Source: an uncultured Mediterranea sp. (GTDB lineage: Bacteria > Bacteroidota > Bacteroidia > Bacteroidales > Bacteroidaceae). Taken from it: a DNA stretch of 56,586 nucleotides. Positions 52,914 to 56,586 of this stretch are shown one piece after another (the stretch's first letter is position 1; the number at the start of each line of letters is the position of its first letter). Below the pieces are notes generated by a model. That model did not search any database. It saw only the letters and a program-made list of their open reading frames with translations, and was not told the origin of the DNA. The stretch is taken from positions 1-56,586 of the forward strand of contig CALZEQ010000002.1 of assembly GCA_945641355.1 (NCBI GenBank), read 5' to 3'. A program made the translations under genes and the position numbers.

Positions 52914-54434
52914 ATGAAGAAGCAATTCTTGAATGCCACACTCTGGGCATTTTTATCATTGGCTTTATGTACGACAGGATGTAGCGACGACGATGGCTAT
53001 CCTGATGTAGACGGGCAGAACCCCACCATGGCTTTGGCGGAGGATCACATCCAGTCGGGTGCCGGTCATTCGTTTACCATCAAGGCTGCTTTGAGCGACC
53101 AGGATGGTATCTCCAAAATCAATCTGAAGTGTGCCGACCTCTACCTGAACAAAACCATCGATCTGGTGGAAATTTATGGCGAACCCCAGACTTCGTACGA
53201 CTTGAGTTACGAGTATAACCTGAAGCGTGACGAGATTGGCGAACGCTTCACGGTGACCGTTACCGTGTACGATGTAGGCGGACGCAGCGTGTCGCAGGAT
53301 GTGCTGGTGACGATGGACGGTGACTTCGCCGATCCGGTATTTGCCATTGCTCCCGACAAGGAGGTGACGGTGCTGATGAAGAACGAAACGAAGTTCAAGC
53401 TGAGCTTCACCGTGACCGATGACCGCGCACTGGACTATGTCATCATCAACATCCCCGGTGTGGAAGGATTTGACAACCGCCGCGTGGAGGCCAATGGCAA
53501 GACCTCGCTGAGCTTCGTAGAGCAGATTATCTTCCCCAACGAGGTGAAGAGTTACAACCTGACCGTAGAGGCAGTGGATGCCAAGGGCAACAAGAAGATG
53601 GCAACCAGCGTCATCAGCGTATCAGAGATGCCCGATTTCCCGAAGATGTATCTGACAGACGTGGCTACCGTAGAGGAACTGAACAGTGACGTGTTCGGTG
53701 TGCCGATGGTCATCAACCATACGGGCGAATATCAGTATCGGGCACGCTACTACAACAAGGCTGCCGGTACCGAAATCTTCTTCCTGCCGCAGAAGACCGA
53801 CTTCACCCCCATCTGTTTCGGTCTGGATCCGGAAGATGCCAACAAGCTGACCGACGATCCCGATACCGCCAAACCGATTGTGCTGAATGAGGCTGGTGTG
53901 TATTACGAAATAGACATTGATATCCTGAATTCTACCTACAGCATGCGTACCTACACGGTAGACGAGGCTACCGACCCCATCAACTATACGTATGGAAAGA
54001 CGTGTTTCTTAAATGAGAGGAATGGCGAGCTGATAGACTTCTATATTGGTTGGGGCGGTTCTCCGCAGGATGCAGGCAACCATCTGTTTGTGCAGGATGC
54101 CCATAATCCGCATCTCTTCTACTATCCGGCTGATGGCGAGACATGGACGCTGGAAGCCGGTCAGAGTCTGAACTTCATCATCACCAACTACCATCCCGAT
54201 GGTTGGTGGGATTATGTGGAGTGGCGTGGCGATGACTCTCACGAAATAGAGAAGTTCGGCTACTTCAGCAAGAAGAACGATGTCAACCCCAACTGGGAAG
54301 GCACCAACATGAAGTGGGCTGACGGCACCAACGTGATGGACAACTGGCTGAACCCTACCGTGACCAACTACGGCAACTATCGCTTTGAATTCGATGCCCA
54401 CCTGGGACGCGGCAAGATTGTGCCTGCCAAATAA
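52914..54434 (+). CDS. SusE/SusF-like surface glycan-binding lipoprotein
   Basis: This 506-residue lipoprotein has its lipidated cysteine at C23 (CTTGCSDDDG). The acidic SDDD directly after the cysteine fits Bacteroidetes surface export. The body has Ig-like beta modules (residues about 35-250), then two SusE/F-type domains, the last rich in tryptophan (FIITNYHPDGWWDYVEWRGDD), which could stack on sugars. The C-terminus ends in the domain pattern FEFDAHLGRGKIVPAK. ATG 52914 is chosen because it starts the signal; an upstream GTG gives no signal peptide. It precedes susC, the reverse of the common order. The exact Pfam family is uncertain. Confidence 0.8.
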   Translation: MKKQFLNATLWAFLSLALCTTGCSDDDGYPDVDGQNPTMALAEDHIQSGAGHSFTIKAALSDQDGISKINLKCADLYLNKTIDLVEIYGEPQTSYDLSYEYNLKRDEIGERFTVTVTVYDVGGRSVSQDVLVTMDGDFADPVFAIAPDKEVTVLMKNETKFKLSFTVTDDRALDYVIINIPGVEGFDNRRVEANGKTSLSFVEQIIFPNEVKSYNLTVEAVDAKGNKKMATSVISVSEMPDFPKMYLTDVATVEELNSDVFGVPMVINHTGEYQYRARYYNKAAGTEIFFLPQKTDFTPICFGLDPEDANKLTDDPDTAKPIVLNEAGVYYEIDIDILNSTYSMRTYTVDEATDPINYTYGKTCFLNERNGELIDFYIGWGGSPQDAGNHLFVQDAHNPHLFYYPADGETWTLEAGQSLNFIITNYHPDGWWDYVEWRGDDSHEIEKFGYFSKKNDVNPNWEGTNMKWADGTNVMDNWLNPTVTNYGNYRFEFDAHLGRGKIVPAK

Positions 54435-54463
54435 ATAATGTATAACATTAGATAGAATAGGAT

Positions 54464-56586
54464 ATGAAAAGACAAATGATATTCCTCTGCCTCGCGCTGT
54501 TCAGCCTGTGCGGCTTTGCGCAGCAGATTACAGTAAAAGGTGTGGTGACTTCGGCCACCGATCAGGAACCGTTGATTGGTACAACGGTGCAGGTGAAGGG
54601 TGCCGGTGTAGGTACAATTACCGGTATTGACGGTGACTATACGTTGCCGAGCGTTGCAAAGGATGCTGTGCTGATATTCTCCAGCATCGGTTTCGAGACA
54701 CAAGAGATTCCCGTCAACGGACGTACGGTCATCAACGTGGTACTGAAAGAGAACAGCGAGCTGCTGGACGAAGTGGTGGTCATTGGTTACGGTGCCGTCA
54801 AGAAGAGCGACCTGACCAGCTCCATCTCTACCGTAAAGGGCGAGCAGATTACCGAAGTGACTACCGGTAACGCCATGGACGCCTTGCAGGGCAAAATCAA
54901 TGGTGTGCAGGTGGTCAGCGGAGGTGGCCCAGGTGCTACGCCGAAGGTGCTGATACGTGGTGTCACCACAGTGAACGGCAGCGACCCGCTCTATGTAGTG
55001 GACGGTATGCCGGTGGGCAATAACATCAACTTCCTTAACTCCAACGACATCGAGTCTATGGAGGTGCTGAAGGATGCCTCTGCTGCTGCCATCTACGGTA
55101 CCCGTGGTTCGAACGGTGTCATCCTGATTACTACCAAGAAGGGTTCTGCTGGACAGACCCGCTTCAACTTTACGGCTTCTGCCGGTTTCCAGACCATCGG
55201 CAATCCCAATATGGCCGGTGCAGCCGAGTACGAGCAGGTATTCAAGACCCGTTATACCAACGAAGGCCGTCAGCCGGTATGGAACGGCAAGGACGGATTC
55301 ACCGATGCCGAAGGCACCGACTGGTGGAACGAAACAGTGAACAAGACGGCGCTGGTACAGAACTACGCCTTCACCGTATCGGGCGGCAACGAGAAGTTGG
55401 TCTATAACTTCAGCTTGGGTTACTTCCGCAACAATTCGCAGTTTGACTACGGTTATTGGGACAAGATCAATGCCCGCCTGAACACGGAGTACACTTTCAA
55501 CAAGGTGGTGAAGATGGGATTTGACATCGCTCCGCGCATGGAGTCGTGGGACGACACGCCCAATCAGTTTAGCAGTGCCATGGCCATGGACCCCACCACA
55601 CCCGTGATGCGCGACCAGTCAGAATGGGTGGACAACGAGTACAACAACTACTCGCGCTCGCACAACAACCAGACCTGGAACCCCGTGGCATCCATTGCCC
55701 GTATGGATTCGCACAGCCGCGAATATGGTGTGCTGATGAACCCCTATCTGCAGCTCACTCCCATCAAGGGGCTGACCCTGCGCACCCAGTTCGGTGTCAA
55801 TGCACATATCCGTCGTTCGGACAGCTTCACACCGCAGTTCGAGATTGACCAGTTGGAGAAGTCGACCTACAGCAACGCCTATCGCGCGTACAACGAGTGG
55901 CTGGACTGGAACTGGACCAACACTGTGAACTATATGACTACATTGGCCGAGAAACACAACCTGAACGTGATGGCCGGCTTCACCGCCGAGCGTTTTGCCG
56001 ACTATTGGTTGAACGGCTCACGCGAAGATACGCCGAGCAACGCCGAAACACTGCACGAGGTTCACGCCGGTACCATCAACCAGAAGGCCGATGGCAATAC
56101 CGCTTTCAACACGCTGCTCTCTTACATCGGTCGTGTGATGTACAACTATGACAACCGTTACTACCTGACCGCTTCACTCCGTGCCGATGGGTCGTCCAAG
56201 TTCCCCAAAGGTAACAAGTATGCCTTCTTCCCCTCTGTATCTGTGGCTTGGCGCGTCATCAGCGAGAAGTTCATGGAAGACCAGCAGATATTTAACAACC
56301 TGAAGATACGTGCCGGCTGGGGACGTGTAGGTAACCAGAGCATCAGCAATTCGGCTTACCTCTCGCTGCTGGAGACGTCGGATGCCGTGATGGGCGTAGG
56401 GCAAGACCGTGTGACGGGTACCACCATCAGTTCGGTAGGTAATGCCAACCTGAAGTGGGAGACGGTAGAAGACTATAACCTGGGTATCGACATGTCGTTC
56501 CTCGACTCCCGCCTGGACGTAACCTTCGACATCTATCAGAAGAAGTCGCATGACATGCTCTACTCCAAGAACAATGTGCTGGCACT
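54464..56586 (+). CDS. SusC/RagA-family TonB-linked outer-membrane transporter, partial
   Basis: The reading frame is open from ATG 54464 to the window end (707 complete codons of roughly 1000). It has a signal peptide (MKRQMIFLCLALFSLCGFAQ), a carboxypeptidase-like domain (about 22-98), the SusC hallmark EVVVIGYG (103-110), and a plug with YVVDGMPVGN and EVLKDASAAAIYGTRGSNGVI, then barrel strands. It imports oligosaccharides together with a SusD lipoprotein, which should follow beyond the window. It lies 29 bases after the lipoprotein gene and is probably co-transcribed with it. The C-terminal barrel is cut by the window edge. Confidence 0.95.
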   Translation, partial: MKRQMIFLCLALFSLCGFAQQITVKGVVTSATDQEPLIGTTVQVKGAGVGTITGIDGDYTLPSVAKDAVLIFSSIGFETQEIPVNGRTVINVVLKENSELLDEVVVIGYGAVKKSDLTSSISTVKGEQITEVTTGNAMDALQGKINGVQVVSGGGPGATPKVLIRGVTTVNGSDPLYVVDGMPVGNNINFLNSNDIESMEVLKDASAAAIYGTRGSNGVILITTKKGSAGQTRFNFTASAGFQTIGNPNMAGAAEYEQVFKTRYTNEGRQPVWNGKDGFTDAEGTDWWNETVNKTALVQNYAFTVSGGNEKLVYNFSLGYFRNNSQFDYGYWDKINARLNTEYTFNKVVKMGFDIAPRMESWDDTPNQFSSAMAMDPTTPVMRDQSEWVDNEYNNYSRSHNNQTWNPVASIARMDSHSREYGVLMNPYLQLTPIKGLTLRTQFGVNAHIRRSDSFTPQFEIDQLEKSTYSNAYRAYNEWLDWNWTNTVNYMTTLAEKHNLNVMAGFTAERFADYWLNGSREDTPSNAETLHEVHAGTINQKADGNTAFNTLLSYIGRVMYNYDNRYYLTASLRADGSSKFPKGNKYAFFPSVSVAWRVISEKFMEDQQIFNNLKIRAGWGRVGNQSISNSAYLSLLETSDAVMGVGQDRVTGTTISSVGNANLKWETVEDYNLGIDMSFLDSRLDVTFDIYQKKSHDMLYSKNNVLA

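Overview
The window looks like chromosomal DNA of a gut Bacteroides or Phocaeicola species. The signs are two hybrid two-component (HTCS) regulators, SusC-type and other TonB-dependent receptors, an LpxC-FabZ fusion gene, a GH3 glycosidase and a PL10 pectate lyase. Many promoters carry the Bacteroidales -7 box TAnnTTTG, and start codons lack strong Shine-Dalgarno sequences. I could not fix the species.

Layout. 1-10.5 kb: LysE-type exporter, DUF4924, rfbD, prfC, then rubrerythrin with a PerR-like regulator, glutamine-dependent NAD synthase, and a porin/solute-binding-protein pair. 10.5-15.3 kb: an HTCS with no susCD beside it, followed 3' by an array of short palindromes. 15.4-20.7 kb: an SPFH protein/exported hydrolase/ribbon-helix-helix trio, ruvA, meso-diaminopimelate dehydrogenase and a FemAB-type enzyme. 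20.8-30.1 kb: a long minus-strand run (tcdA, HD hydrolase, lpxD, lpxC-fabZ, lpxA, a PRiA4-ORF3-like gene, miaA and a GH3 glycosidase overlapping miaA by 4 bp). 30.4-32 kb: class I fumarase. 32-39.8 kb, minus strand: MATE transporter, pyrH, frr, rsgA, then a TonB receptor/HMA metal-binding protein/PL10 pectate lyase cluster.

39.8-43.7 kb is an AT-rich accessory segment: a 758-bp gene-poor stretch, a palindrome array, an orphan vsr endonuclease, a small membrane protein coupled to an AlbA_2/Schlafen-like ATP-binding protein, and the remnant of a 6-bladed beta-propeller lipoprotein gene. 43.9-48.4 kb is a four-gene operon (two Gfo/Idh/MocA oxidoreductases, a DUF1080 hydrolase and a sugar phosphate isomerase/epimerase-like protein). 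It has the composition of the alternative glycosidase route through 3-keto-glycosides. 48.6-56.6 kb is the start of a polysaccharide utilization locus: an HTCS divergent from a SusE/F-like surface lipoprotein and a SusC receptor that runs off the window end. A 13-bp inverted repeat between the divergent promoters is a candidate HTCS operator.

Most interesting non-coding signals: two unrelated palindrome families, each tandemly arranged at a 22-bp period just 3' of a minus-strand gene; a 75-bp cloverleaf-like REP element with perfect 10-bp ends; a 52-bp MITE-like palindrome with a TTA duplication; and an A-rich leader unit shared by three unrelated genes. All calls come from reading the sequence; no database search was possible.
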